DNA of 64,000 nt from NCBI GenBank assembly GCA_026225945.1, contig JAMJFZ010001815.1:1857501-1921500 (forward strand), given 5' to 3'. Position numbers and translations under genes: made by a program. Below are positions 33,535-44,460 of this stretch, in pieces. Under the pieces are notes generated by a model. The model had not been told where the DNA came from. It made no database searches and worked only from the letters and a program-made list of their open reading frames with translations. The stretch is from Cricetomys ansorgei. Taxonomy: Eukaryota; Chordata; Mammalia; Rodentia; Nesomyidae. Within the stretch, counting starts at the first letter, position 1, and each line of letters starts with the position of its first letter.

Positions 33535-34800
33535 TGAATTCATTTGTGTTTAGGATATTTGTTATTAATTTCTCCCATATAGTTGCTATAAGCTCTCTGC
33601 CAGTCTTCATTGAGTGCCCATAATGACATATTCTCAGCATTGGTATAAGGCACCGCTATTTCTGCTGGATCTGTTCCTAACAGCTGAAGAAGTCTTATCC
33701 CTCCTTTTATGATTAAATCAGCAACTTCTTCTATATATGTCCTTAATTTTTTATTCTGCTGATGTGGCCTAAATATCCATTCTAAGATGCTATCCTCTCT
33801 CTGTATAAGAATCCCAGTAAGAGAGTGTTTGGAATGAATAATAACCAAAATACAATTTAGGTGTGGATCTATGCAATTCACATATGTCTCTTATAATTTC
33901 TTTCCTATCAAAGTTAATTCTTGCTCTGCTGCAGCAGTTAAGTGCTTTGAACTACCTAGGTTGGAGTCTCCTCGTAACGTTTGAAATAAATTGCTTAACT
34001 CTTGTGTAGTTAATACAATTGTAGGTCTTATCCAATTGATATCTCCCAACAATTTTTGGAAATCATTAAGAGTTTGCAACTGATCTCTTCTGATTTGCAC
34101 CTTTTGTGAATGAATTTTTTGTTGGCTTATCTTATAACCTAGATAGTTAAGAGGATCTCTCTTTGTATTTTTCAGGTGCTATTTGTAACACCCAACAGGG
34201 TAAATTTCTTTTTGTTTTATCAAATAACTTTTCTAAAGTATCATCCTCAGAATCAACTAACAAAATAACACCCATGTAGTGATAGATTATAGATTGGGGA
34301 AAATGTTTTCAAATTATCTCCAAGGGTTGGCTCACAAAATATTGTCACAATGTTGGACTATTTAACATTCCCTGGGGAAGAATGTTAAATTTCCACTGAT
34401 ATCTTTTGACAGACAGGTTGAGTATTATTATAGCTGGATACCATGAATGCAAACTTTCCTTGTCCTGCTCTTACAGGAGTATTGTTAAAAAAACAAACAA
34501 ACAAACAAAAAAAAAACCAATCTTTCAAATCAATTAGTATCAGATGGCAGGACTTTGGTAATAATGAAGATAAAGGAATTCCAGACTGTAAGGGACCCAC
34601 AGGCTAAATCAATTTGGTTCCTGCTCTCAAATTGGTTAGCATTCTCCATTTCCCAGAATTTTTTCTTTATCACAAATACAGGTGAGTTCCACGGGGTGGT
34701 AGATTCTTCTATATGCTGAGTTTTTAATTGCTCTCCAATCAGTTGTTCTGAAAGCTCCAACTTCTGTTTAGTTAGGGGCCACTGCTCCACCCATAGAGGC
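33535..34800 (-). pseudogene. ERV reverse transcriptase relic
   Basis: The RT N-terminal region with [13 protein letters not shown] fingers is at 34790-34650. The first catalytic Asp region (DLKDWFF) is at about 34545-34520. A (TTTG)n/T-run insertion at 34484-34518 interrupts the domain right after it. The YMDD box reads YMGV at 34267-34278, so both catalytic Asp residues are replaced. Thumb and connection domains continue to about 33540, broken at about 33890 and 34165. The enzyme is dead on three counts. Confidence 0.9.
34484..34518. repeat. (AAAC)n / poly-A insertion inside the ERV RT
   Basis: Plus strand 'aaaaaaacaaacaaacaaac' followed by a poly-A run. It sits just after the RT motif-A Asp and is not part of the RT fold, so it is a later simple-repeat expansion or a short insertion. 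Confidence 0.85.
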
Positions 34801-34999
34801 TTATCTGCTAACTATTTTAAGGGTAGGGCAGCTGGTATAGCTTCAGCAGGGCCCCCTTTACAAATTTGGAAATTTGGAAATTCAATACCTTTTGTGTCTG
34901 GCTTTTGAACAGCTTGTTCATGCTGTGTGTCTCCCTCATTAAGTCCTCATTGAGGCTTTATATTAGGTATTGTTTCTGGAATAGAAGGGATATTAATTT

Positions 35000-35300
35000 G
35001 TGTTTCCTATTGCTTCAAGAAGTCTCTCCCCACACACACAAATTTAGAGCAATATCAGCCACATAGAGCCTTATCTTTCCTATTTGTCCCTCAGGACCCA
35101 CACATGTAATCAATGTTTTGCTTTGTTTTACATGGGATAATTTCCGAATTCCTATAAACTGTGTGAATACATCCTGAAGGGGCCACCTCAAATCCCGTGA
35201 CTCTTGGGAAACTATTGTTACATCTGAACCTGTATCTTCTGTTTGGACACCATTGATTTCCACTTTTATTTTTAGCCTTTTGTCACTAATGACTGCTTAC
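35000..35300 (-). pseudogene. ERV aspartic protease relic
   Basis: The ORF 35015-35263 carries the active-site triad motif as DTGSDVT (about 35236-35216) and ends near a GxxLL-like region before a G-rich boundary. Length fits a retroviral protease domain, but the ORF starts inside it, with stop codons upstream. Confidence 0.85.
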
Positions 35301-35445
35301 CAGAACACCTGTTTCCCTGTGCTACCAAATCCACCTGATCTCTCCACAGGGGCGGCTTTCTCTTTCATGTAGGGAAACAGTAGCAGCTGTGCAGTCCTAT
35401 CCCTTGCTTTAAACTCCAGGTCTCTGGTTACATACGCCATGATTT

Positions 35446-35690
35446 TTATTTCTCCTTTATAATCTCTGTCAACAATTCCAGGGTGTACGTGAAACCCCTT
35501 AATGTCAAACTGCTTCTACCCAGTATCATTCCTACTGTTCTTGGGGGCAGTGGATCATAAGCTCCAGTTGAAATCTTGTAACATTTCATGTTTGGCGATA
35601 GGATAAGTTGTCTGTCTATAGTCAGATCTAATACAGCACCGCCCTCAGTAGCACGAGTCAAATCTCCAATACTGAGTTTGAGTTTCTCAG
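35446..35690 (-). pseudogene. ERV dUTPase domain relic
   Basis: The ORF 35446-35661 has a LDLTID start and the GRSSL uridine-site motif at about 35525-35511. In betaretroviruses a dUTPase precedes the protease in the pro frame, as here. The C-terminal part is interrupted by stops. Confidence 0.82.
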
Positions 35691-35895
35691 TCTGCGTGCT
35701 ACTTTGGTCCTGGCATGAATTGGCGTGCTTGCTTTTTTGGTCCAGGAGCCAGAACTAGGCCCACTGTGGCGTTTCCCCACAGCAAAGGCAAGGAATTCCC
35801 ATTTATATCTCTCAGGGATCCACACGTATTCGTCCAGTGAAGACCCTTTCCATACCGTCTGCAAACCTCAGGCGATGTGCTTCTTTTCTCCACGT
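35690..35895 (-). pseudogene. ERV gag nucleocapsid remnant
   Basis: One CCHC zinc knuckle is visible in the ORF 35699-35893 (spacing C-x3-[Y for C]-x3-H-x4-C): the second Cys reads Tyr (CRRYGKGLHWTNTC), and a Gly/Pro-rich tail follows. The capsid upstream is missing. Confidence 0.75.
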
Positions 35896-35949
35896 ACTTC
35901 TAACACCACCACCAATTCTTTCTTTCCAAATTCCCCATGTAGTTCCTCT

Positions 35950-36270
35950 AACGGAACTGCCACTTGCTTAACTTTTCCAAAGAGGAAGAAAAAATTGATT
36001 CCTTTCGCTCTCCCTTTGGCTCTGTTTTCCCTCTGCCAGCAGCCTGCATTTTCTCATGAAACTCTTGTAGTTGCCTAGCCATTTCCTTAATCTTTTTTGA
36101 GAAGAAACACAGACAAAACATAAAGTAAAAAAAGTGTGCCATCGAGAGCAAATTAGGATTTATCCCAGTGGTCACAGCCGCCAATAACACCTTTCTAGAT
36201 TCCTGAGCCAAGGTATCTGCACCTTCATCTTCCACATTCCCTCCGTGATATTTGAATTCAAATTTCCCAT
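35950..36270 (-). pseudogene. ERV gag N-terminal remnant
   Basis: A candidate gag start ATG lies at 36270-36268 and gives MGN..., compatible with N-myristoylation. That frame stops at about 36172. Another frame continues with a charged, coiled-coil-like stretch (KEMARQLQEFHEKMQ) at 36085-36030. No capsid follows, so most of gag is deleted. Confidence 0.55.
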
Positions 36271-36296
36271 TTTTTTCTTTTCTATCCCCTTCTCCT

Positions 36297-36317
36297 GAGC
36301 CCCACATTGGCATGCCA
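36297..36317 (-). other. Degenerate primer-binding site (tRNA-Lys1,2-like)
   Basis: The minus strand next to the 5' LTR reads TGGCATGCCAATGTGGGGCTC. It resembles a Lys1,2 type PBS with an extra two bases and a CpG-decay change. Position (just inside the LTR) and start TGG fit. Confidence 0.6.
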
Positions 36318-36320
36318 CTT

Positions 36321-36514
36321 TTAGCAGTATGCTACCATCTTTTACCCTCAATTTAGGGAAGGAGAAAGGAAAGATAGAAATCTTTACCACGTCTGCAAGT
36401 GGCCTTAATACAGAAAGAGAGAACACACTTGGGGTGAGAACATGAACCTCCAGTGACTAGTCAGTTAAACCAAAAAGCTTTTCTTAACATAAAAATTCCA
36501 GATGTTCCTCTACA
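36321..36514 (-). repeat. 5' LTR of the class II ERV, internally deleted
   Basis: It matches both ends of the 3' LTR (cttttaccctcaatttaggg; aaaagcttttcttaacat) but lacks about 280 bp of its middle, equal to 31786-32068 of the other LTR. It thus lost most of U3, and with it the promoter region. Confidence 0.88.
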
Positions 36515-39500
36515 GTTAAGACCTAAAAGACAGTTAATACTGAAGTAAATAAAGATGAAGTTATATACTCTGCATTTATCCTTCAAGAGCCTAAAATTTA
36601 GCTCACCTAAAATGAAATTCAAGTATTTTCCCCTTCCATTCATGAAAAAAACAAAAACAAAAACACCAATATATGGCCTCATACGCACACCTTGAACTTA
36701 CCAGATATTTCTTACTAGTAGTTGCCTGCAGTTGTACTGCTCTGAAGACACGTACAATCATTCTTTCCAGGCTTTGGATACTCTTGAAAAATTAAAGGGT
36801 AAGGAAACAAACAGTAGAGTTCATCTTACCAAGACTGATGAGTTCTGAGCCTCTTCTAGTGTAGACCGTGATTCCAGTGAAGAGAACTATAAGCAAATTA
36901 TACTATTAGTCATGAGTTGTTTGTTTATCATGGCAACAGTAAGATCAAGCTCTTTCGGGAAATCCATCCTGTTTTAGAGTACGTAATATTTTATATTTCA
37001 AAGGTAATACTTGTTCACTGACCATAAAAAGAGAGAGTACATGCACATAAGACAAATGGGAAAAATAATCTCTCCTTTTAGCCTGCTACAAACATGACTT
37101 ACACCTTAAGACATTTTAATATTCTTTATGCTATAGTTTATTTTAAAATATTTGTACTAAAGATCTATTTTAGAATGCATTTCCCAATGCAATATACAAT
37201 CAATGTCTTTTTGTGCCGGAAACATTTATCTAAGTTGCTTTAGTGCTTCCTATTACGTGACTATACCGTAGCTTTCAGACCAATAACCCATCATTACAGA
37301 CTCAGATTGCTTTTCTTTCCCTTTGCTTTTTCTTTTAAAATTCGATGGTATAAAAACCTTTTAGTAAACCTGTGAGAATGCTTAGTTGGTGGATCTAGAA
37401 ATTCCGGAATTCAGTTTGATCTGTGTTGCCCACAGCCTGCTCACTGGAGAGTGTCCACGCTCCATCCTCAGCAGTAAGGATACGGATGCGTGTTTTCGTG
37501 TGCTTGCCAAGGTGTCATGCCTTTCATTTTTTCCCTTCAGTGGTATCGAATCTTTTTCTCACATGTTTATTATCTTTTTGTATTGATTTTATACACTACC
37601 TTATATTTCCTTGCAAATTTTAACTATAACATGCATAGTTTATTTGTCCACTCTTCTTGTCTACCAGAAGCACTTAGCACCGTCTGATACGATATGATCC
37701 AGATTGTTCATCTTTCTTCCATTTTTATATAATTACGTTGTGTAAACTGTTTACTCTTCCTTAATAAATATTTTACTGTTCTTTCTTTGATTAAAAATCT
37801 GCATGCTTCAAATAAAATTCCTTAAAATTAATTTTCCCCATCGTTAAGAACATCTCTTAATGCAGCATGAGTATGGCCACCCTCTAGCCACCAGTAATTC
37901 AATTTCAGGAGGAAATACATTTTGAGAAAAACTTTCAGAATGAAGTACGAAGGTGACACCTGTTTTCAGAGAGCTGGAACACTGCCAAAATCTATCAGTT
38001 CTGCTATTTTTACATATAAATATTTGCTGTAAGGCTCAGTTTTTTTTTTTCAGGGAAAGCAGATGAACGCACAAAATAACACCCTCCAGAGATCTGTGAT
38101 AATCCTTTGGGCACATATTGAAATTTCGGCAAAGTACCTAAGTGTGTTTCTGGGATTTAAAATACCTAATACATTAATCTGGAAATACAGATGTCTGTCT
38201 GGTCAAACAAAAGGACACTTAGTAAAGTTACAGTGAAAACAGTAGAGTTCGATGTCTTCAGAAAATCTTTAAGCACCACAGACCTTAAATGATATACAGT
38301 TAAGGTTAGCATTCCATCTAATCTAGAATGGCAAACACTCACACATATGCGCAAGCACAATGTGTGTATATTTATGTGTGTGGGTGTGTGTGTGTGTGTA
38401 GACATATATATGTATGTATGCAAGAAATCATATATATGCATGCAAGAAATCACTTCATGTGACCTGTGTGCTATTAATTGAATGTTCAATTCCAATATGA
38501 GACAAGTATTTATTTGGTTAAAATCACGGACTTCTTTGGGTTTACAAGGCTTTGTATCAACAATATTTCACAATAGATGTGTAGTAAACACAGATATCAA
38601 TCCATAATGGCTATGCTCATATGATTGGAGACTCTGTTCCATACCTTCAGCAGGCCACTGCATTTTCTTCCCACAGTACAGGTGGAAGCTGACCTTTCTA
38701 GGCTTGTTCCTCCTGACTCAGCTCACCTGCCAGGAATGATGGTATGCACAGAAAAGGCACTAATCTGAATTGTTAATAAGCGAGTTGAATGTCACTATAA
38801 ACTCACAGCATTTGAATAAATTATATCCAAAAGAATAATTTTCATTACTATTATGCCTACCTGAACAATCTAAGATAATGACCCAACCAATTCCTTACAA
38901 ACCAAGCATTGGTTCCGTTTTCTCTTAGCATAGAAGGTAAGGCGGCATTGGATATGATACTTCGTTTGTTACTTTGTTTATATTAATTATAATCAGGCAC
39001 TGGAAGCTGATAGTGTAAGACTGACTGTAATTGAGCCATAAATTTAATGCAGAGCAATCTCATCCATTTCTCTGGACAACTCTTTGCTGAAATATATTTC
39101 CAGAGCAGGGCAGGAACCAGAAGATACGAGGATAACAAGTGATAAATGTCTGTAACCTGTGGCTCAGTGAAGCAGCAGCCATTGCAGAAGCTGGCATCAC
39201 CTCAGGAACTCCTTACTCTCCTGTGATATGAATCATGGGAGGCTGGAAGTTTTAAAGGACTATTTATCACACAGAATTTTGATGTCTGAAAAAAAATTGC
39301 TTAAAAGATTTAACGTTTTGAAAACATATGGGTTTTTGTAGCAGTCTGCTGAGCATTCAGCTATACAACTTGAACTGCTTTAGTTCAGTGGTGTACGGTC
39401 CTCACAAGGCTCATGTGGATGCTAAGGAAGAACTAGGGCAGAGCTATCCTGCGACTTCAGGTGAGCAAGACAAGAATTCCACTATGACATCAAGACTGTA

Positions 39501-41268
39501 GGCTTGACCTTGGTTGAAATTTATTGGACTTCTGTGCAAGCATCACAAGAGATCATCCTCTACCTTTTAACAGAGTTGCGGAATCAACAGACGAGGAGGG
39601 TGGTGGACATCTGTCTTCTGACCCCTTCCAACTCCAGTGCCATATGCCTCTCCCTTTAGGATAAGAAGTCCCAAGAGCAGCATTGACCATGCTGTAAGTC
39701 CAGCATCAATGAAAAGGTGACCAGCTGGGTTACTGACTGGGAAACAGGTCCATAGAGGAATGTCTAGACTGCACAGAACCAAGGAAACAGACATTTGGAA
39801 GACTGACAGAGGGTTGGCTGACTCCCAGGCCACCAGGTGGAAAGTTAAGTTTGTAATGGTCTCTAAAAATGTGAGCTTTCATCTGACTGGGATTTGATAA
39901 GTACATGATGAGCTATGGTATAAAATTGAAAATATAATTTATAGTAGGTATACACAGTATCAGAAAATACTGAATCTGTATAGCACCTCATCTAGCTTTG
40001 CTTCTTACATTCCAGGAGAGCATTGTTCAGGGAAAAAGGTAAGACACAGTTCTGTTCTCATGGGGACCTAGGAACCTTGGTGGACAGATATCTGGTGTAA
40101 GAGGAATTACCTGGGAAATACGTGTTCTTTTCCATCCCACCATTATCTGAAATAGATAAATAAATTTCAAACTAAATGAAGTCAACAACCTTAATTCTCT
40201 TCCTTGATCTCTTGCTCTCTAGCTTGCTTCCCCACAATACTTCTTGGTAGCCCTCTCTTGGTCCCTCGCTCTTTCTCTCACACATATATACACACCCACC
40301 ACACTCATATATACACTAGTGAATTTGAAACACCATTTAATAATTCTCATTGTTAATAATATTGCTGTTTTTGAAATTAATATATTCATATATGAGACTA
40401 TGTGATTTTGGAAATAACTATTACATAATTGAACAAGTAAGTACTTAACCTGTGAGAAACAATGTTTGGATGTAAGAGGAAAGGCATAAATATAGAAACC
40501 AATCATAGATTGAAGAATTCATATTAGCTCTAATATGAATCATTATGGGCTTATGGGATGCTATATTGCTCTTCTGAAACACAGTATTTTCTACTCGTGT
40601 CCATTCAAACAGCCCGGTGACAGCTGTGGCAATACAGTGACATCATCAGGGGCACAAATATGATCCCATTAAAGCAACCCCTGAGTATAATGGGAGAAAT
40701 ATCTAAGACAGATTCTGAGTAGCTCAGATGGTCAGAAACAACATGGCTACCAACAAGGTCATGCCAACAACAGCCCAGGAAGGTTTCAACAATGCAGATA
40801 AGCTATTCTGGGTATAAAATAAATTAAAAATGAAATAACTCCTTCAATGGGCTAAAACATTGAGTAAAGATAGTTACCTGTGTGCATAACGGCCTGGAAA
40901 GACAACCATCGGTTGTTCTTGGAAGCTACCCAGGCATCAAATTACTACCTGAAAACTGGTAAGGAAAGGAACCAACTATGCATTCTACCTTTACTATTTA
41001 AAAATATTTCCAATACCCATGCAATGATAGCAGGAAGCTCTTGATTAGACAATCATTAAATGACAAGTTTAGAAACCACCACTTTCCAGCATGTTCTGTG
41101 ATAATACCCAGGTGACTGCCATCCCCTAAAAAGGTAAACTTCAAAACAGTAGATTAAACTGGTAGCATTGGAACCCGTGAACCTCTTGGTATAATGCAAT
41201 GAAAAGTACACAGTATCCTGAGGTGAATTTCTGCTCTTAAAAAAAAAAAGAAAAAAGAAAACGTAAGC
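36515..41268. other. Long stretch of mainly unique sequence
   Basis: Low repeat density for this window. A GT/TA-rich simple repeat lies at about 38365-38425. The block 38940-39110 is complex, AT-rich and TAAT-bearing. A T-run is at 38041-38050. No gene, SINE or LTR recognised by eye; ORFs here are under 110 codons and lack motifs. Confidence 0.45.
38365..38425. repeat. (GT)n with TATG/CATA units
   Basis: TGTGTGGGTGTGTGTG... then ATATATGTATGTATG. The minus-strand His/Thr-rich ORF across it is its translation. Confidence 0.85.
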
Positions 41269-41418
41269 TGGCAGGTGGTGGTGGCGCACGCCTTTCATCC
41301 CAGCGCTCGGGAGACAGAGGCAGGCAAATCTCTGTGAGTTCAAGGCCAGCCTGGTCTACAGAGTGAGTTTCAGGAGTTACAACAGAGAAACCCTGTCTCG
41401 GAAAAAAAAAAAAAAATA
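41269..41418 (+). mobile_element. B1 SINE, sense, near-complete
   Basis: 'gctggcaggtggtggtggcg', 'cacgcctttcatcccagcgc', 'gagttcaaggccagcctggt' and a pure A-tail at 41402-41416. It is the best-preserved B1 in the window and keeps several CpGs, so it is comparatively young. Confidence 0.95.
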
Positions 41419-41819
41419 GGCAGGGCATCTGTCTAACGTGGCTTCTAAATCAAACCAGAAGCCTCATTCCTATCTTGAAGAGTTTATTTTCAGTGATGCA
41501 GAAAGTACTTAGTTCCCTTTCACTCAGTTCCCCTAATTCTATCAATTATGCAGTACATAGCTTAGGTAGACAGGGGGTGGGAAAGGACCAGAGGGAGCCG
41601 GGCTGTCAGAATTCCATCAGTGGTACCTAGAACACTTTGGAACCCTAATTCAAGCAAACTAACTCTAAAAGGCATTTTCCCAGAAACAAAAATTCACACA
41701 CAGACTGGATGCAGAATGGCAGAATGCTTTCGGAGAACTAATTTTTGTTAGGTGTGGAAATATTATTATGGTTATGTTTTAAATTTTATCTGTTAAAAAG
41801 ACACTACAGTTATCGGAAA
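41419..41819. other. Unique sequence
   Basis: No feature recognised. Confidence 0.4.
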
Positions 41820-42003
41820 TAAAGTGATATATGTCTGGCTATTTATTTTGAATGCTTCCAGGTATGGAGAATGAAGGAGAAATTAGAGAGTTAACAAGAC
41901 CAGGAATGTGAGTTGTTGAAGCTGGTGATGGGTACTGATGGCTTATTAAACAGTCTTCTACTTTTGTACATTCATGACATTTTTACCCAAAGAAAATAAA
42001 AAT
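41820..42003 (+). mobile_element. Old L1 (L1M-like) 3' end, sense
   Basis: 'gatgggtactgatggcttat', 'cagtcttctacttttgtaca' and 'cccaaagaaaataaaaataa' resemble the terminal part of mammalian-wide L1M 3' UTRs with an A-rich end. Confidence 0.5.
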
Positions 42004-42689
42004 AAAACCAGTTGTCTCGAAGCCAGACTGAACCCCTGACATCATAAACAAGCCTAGGGGAGTGTGAATTTTAGCACAGTTGTCCTGAATCTGCCTATCA
42101 GGGAACCAGGCACGGCTGTAGACAGGGTGTTCTTTGACATCATTTATTTAGTAACCATGATCTTGATCCACCAGGACTCAGAGTATCATCCGTTTGTCAG
42201 CTGTACCCTGAGTCTCTGGGAATTTGAATATTTCCACCAAACTGCAAAGTGAGTAAAAATCACAGAGTAACTGCATCCACCAGAACCTCTTAGGAAATCT
42301 TAGACATTACAAGTTCAGAACATAGGCCTGGGGGAAGCTGAGGTCAGCGGCCCCTTCCCTATGAAACTGACTTCAGAGAAAGTGCAAAATTCCCAGTAAG
42401 TTTTCATTGTACCGATGCTGTGCTGTGTGAACAATAGATGCCTGGATGCTGGGACTGGCTGGGATGGGCTTTAGTTTAGGAAATTACCCACTTGTTTTGC
42501 AAAGAATAGAAACCACAGCTGCCTAGCTGTGTTGGGAGGCAATTCTCATGTCTTTAGAAAGTCCTTTCTTCCTTCACAAGAACACAAGATACCAACACGA
42601 TCTGGTCCTAGTCACTCTGGGCTTCTCCTGTTGGGTACAACTGAACCAATACAAGGGGTTCAGGGCTCCTGCTGGCATGACACATGGTA
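42004..42689. other. Unique sequence
   Basis: No feature recognised. Confidence 0.4.
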
Positions 42690-43095
42690 ATATAGATGCA
42701 TTTTTTTTTGTTTGTTTCTGGGAGAGAATGCACATGTATTATTTACTTTACTTGCTGCTGGGTCCAAATATCTCACAAAAAGCAGGAAGGAAGAATCCCC
42801 GTTGGCCCATATTAAAGAAGGGTTACAGTCCACTCGGCAGGAAGGGCGTGACTGCAGGGATATGAAGCAGCTGGTCCCATTGCATCCACTGCCAGGAAGG
42901 AGAGAGATGAGGGAGCTCCTCTTGCTCTCTCTTTTTCTTCCTTCTGGACCCCAGCCTTCCAGTTGACACTGCCCACATTAAGAGTGGGCCCAACCCATTC
43001 CCTTTCAGGAAACACTCCCATAAACACATCCAGGAGTGTAGCTCCTCACTGACTCTGAGTATCAAGTTGATGATAAGATTACCCATCCCAACAGG
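42690..43095 (-). mobile_element. LTR-like dispersed repeat, antisense
   Basis: 'cagtccactcggcaggaagg', 'gaagcagctggtcccattgc', 'cccacattaagagtgggccc' and 'gtatcaagttgatgataaga' parallel a common rodent LTR fragment in antisense. Family unassigned. The overlapping ORFs are incidental. Confidence 0.5.
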
Positions 43096-43346
43096 CCGGG
43101 CGCATCTATGTCTGGAATGGTAGTTTGAGTTAGGTGTCAATTTGAATTATTTAAACTATTTGAACTATTTAAATTGCTGAGTGCTGGATAAAAAGTATAT
43201 TGTCCTCCACAGTGTGGGTGAGCCTTGTCCAATCAGTTGAAAGCCTGAGTAGACCAGAATAACAGCTTCTCCAAGCAAGAAAATTTACAGGCATATACTC
43301 TCAGAGAACTACATGGATTTTAAAAAATAAAATTGTGATTGCCAGG
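43096..43346. other. Possible old repeat, unassigned
   Basis: The text 'gtgtgggtgagccttgtcc' followed by 'aatcagttgaaagcctga' resembles an ancient mammalian LTR or DNA repeat. I cannot name it. Confidence 0.3.
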
Positions 43347-43811
43347 TGTTGCAGGGCTCCCCTGGAGCTGAGAAGGGGTGAAAGCATGCTTACAACCCCA
43401 GATTCCTCATCCTGGGAGTGGTAGGAGTTTGGCTGTTCCCCCTTCTTGCTCTGGTGCCAACAGTCTCCAGCAAACATTAAAAGCTGATAAAGTTTCCCCA
43501 GGCACTGACACACCTCCAGGTGTAAATAGCCACTGACAAATTCCTGCTTTTCCAAAACCTTGAGGGCTGGTTGGGGCTTATCTGACCACTGCAGGTGGAG
43601 GGCTCCCGGGCTGAACTTCCTCTCTCCCTGTGTAACCCTATAAGTTCTCTCCCACTGTCCACCGTTTACAGCTTATACAAATAGAGCCTTCATAATATTT
43701 CATGCCAGTCAATGACATATGACCACCCAGGTCCTGTTGTGAGCCCCTGTATGCAAATGAAGCTTTCTTGGTACCCCTGTCCTGGCCAATAGCACACTAC
43801 CACATAGGTCA
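43347..43811 (-). mobile_element. Class I (gammaretrovirus-like) ERV 3' LTR
   Basis: On the minus strand it begins TGACCTATGTGG at 43811, right after a purine run of gammaretroviral type, and ends about CCCTGCAACA at 43347. It contains a CCAAT box (gctattggcc), an octamer-like atttgcat, and TATA-like tataag. About 465 bp, moderately GC-rich. Assigned from PPT plus LTR shape; the internal region beyond the PPT is only weakly retroviral. Confidence 0.55.
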
Positions 43812-43823
43812 TTCCCCCCTTTT
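43812..43823 (-). other. Polypurine tract of the class I-type LTR
   Basis: The minus strand AAAAGGGGGGAA directly followed by TG of the LTR matches the PPT-LTR junction typical of gammaretroviruses. Confidence 0.6.
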
Positions 43824-44001
43824 CTCCTATGACTTATGTATCACACCTGCTGCTTCATCAAAGTGAGCAGTTCTCTGAAGCTGTCTCCTGAGAGTCCATT
43901 CTCCTCATGCTCACATCACTCAGGATCCTCCTCCAGCTGTGTCTGCCCCCACCCCCATCACCCCCATGCTGGGATGGAGGCAGGATGGTTCAGTCTGGCA
44001 A
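43824..44001. other. Unassigned, may be ERV internal remnant
   Basis: Upstream of the PPT in the minus direction. Pyrimidine-rich plus strand; I could not identify env by eye. Confidence 0.3.
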
Positions 44002-44112
44002 GGTGTGGTGGTACAAACATCTAATCCCAGGCAGCATTCAGTAGGCAGACATAGGTGGATCTCTGGATTTCAAAGTCAACCAGGACACATAGTGTCTCAT
44101 AAAAGGTGCAGA
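44002..44112 (+). mobile_element. B1 SINE, sense, diverged
   Basis: 'caaggtgtggtggtacaaac', 'gtaggcagacataggtggat' and 'tcaaagtcaaccaggacaca' form a recognisable B1 left and middle part. Confidence 0.75.
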
Positions 44113-44139
44113 GATTTTTCCTGGGCTCCTTTCTATGAT

Positions 44140-44460
44140 TGAAATGACCCAATACCACAAAACAGGCAAGGTATAGGGAAAGGGTATATTTTGGCCCATG
44201 GATCTTATTCAAGCTCCAGAATCCACATTTAGTGATGGCATTCTTCCTGGTTGAGTCTTGAAACCATGCACAGCAACATATAGAAAGGGACAGGAGCCTG
44301 GCTGACATGACTTTTATCTCAGACTCTTACTGAGATACTCATTAACCCATCACTGCAGTCGTAGTGTGAATGGGTTAGTCCATTCATGAGGACAGAGTTA
44401 GTAATCAATAATAATACTCAGCTACTTCTTAGAATTCACATCTCTTACAGTTTCATAATA
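44140..44460 (-). mobile_element. MaLR LTR-like fragment, antisense
   Basis: 'gcccatggatcttattcaag', 'aatgggttagtccattcatg' and 'aggacagagttagtaatca' follow the antisense MST/ORR-type MaLR layout with the diagnostic 'ttcatgagg-cagag' segment. Confidence 0.5.

Larger units (their letters stand above)
31681..36514 (-). mobile_element. Class II (ERVK, betaretrovirus-like) endogenous retrovirus, defective
   Basis: A 4.8-kb minus-strand element. In its own direction it carries a 5' LTR (36514-36321, internally deleted), a degenerate PBS, gag start and gag end, dUTPase, protease, RT, RNase H, integrase, PPT and 3' LTR (32153-31681). Every ORF is broken by stops or shifts, most of gag including capsid is gone, and no env lies between integrase and the PPT. 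The two LTRs differ by roughly 20 of about 190 comparable bases by eye, so the insertion is old. It may belong to the MysERV-like rodent ERVK lineage, but that is a guess. It has no coding or replication capacity. Confidence 0.92.

Noticed and set aside
31675..36520. Target-site duplication of the class II ERV
   Set aside because: The flanks (tggtaa / gttaag) agree only loosely. I do not claim a duplicate without an exact boundary.
42548..43140. Overlapping 105-codon ORFs on both strands
   Set aside because: They lie in an antisense LTR-like repeat; translations lack motifs.
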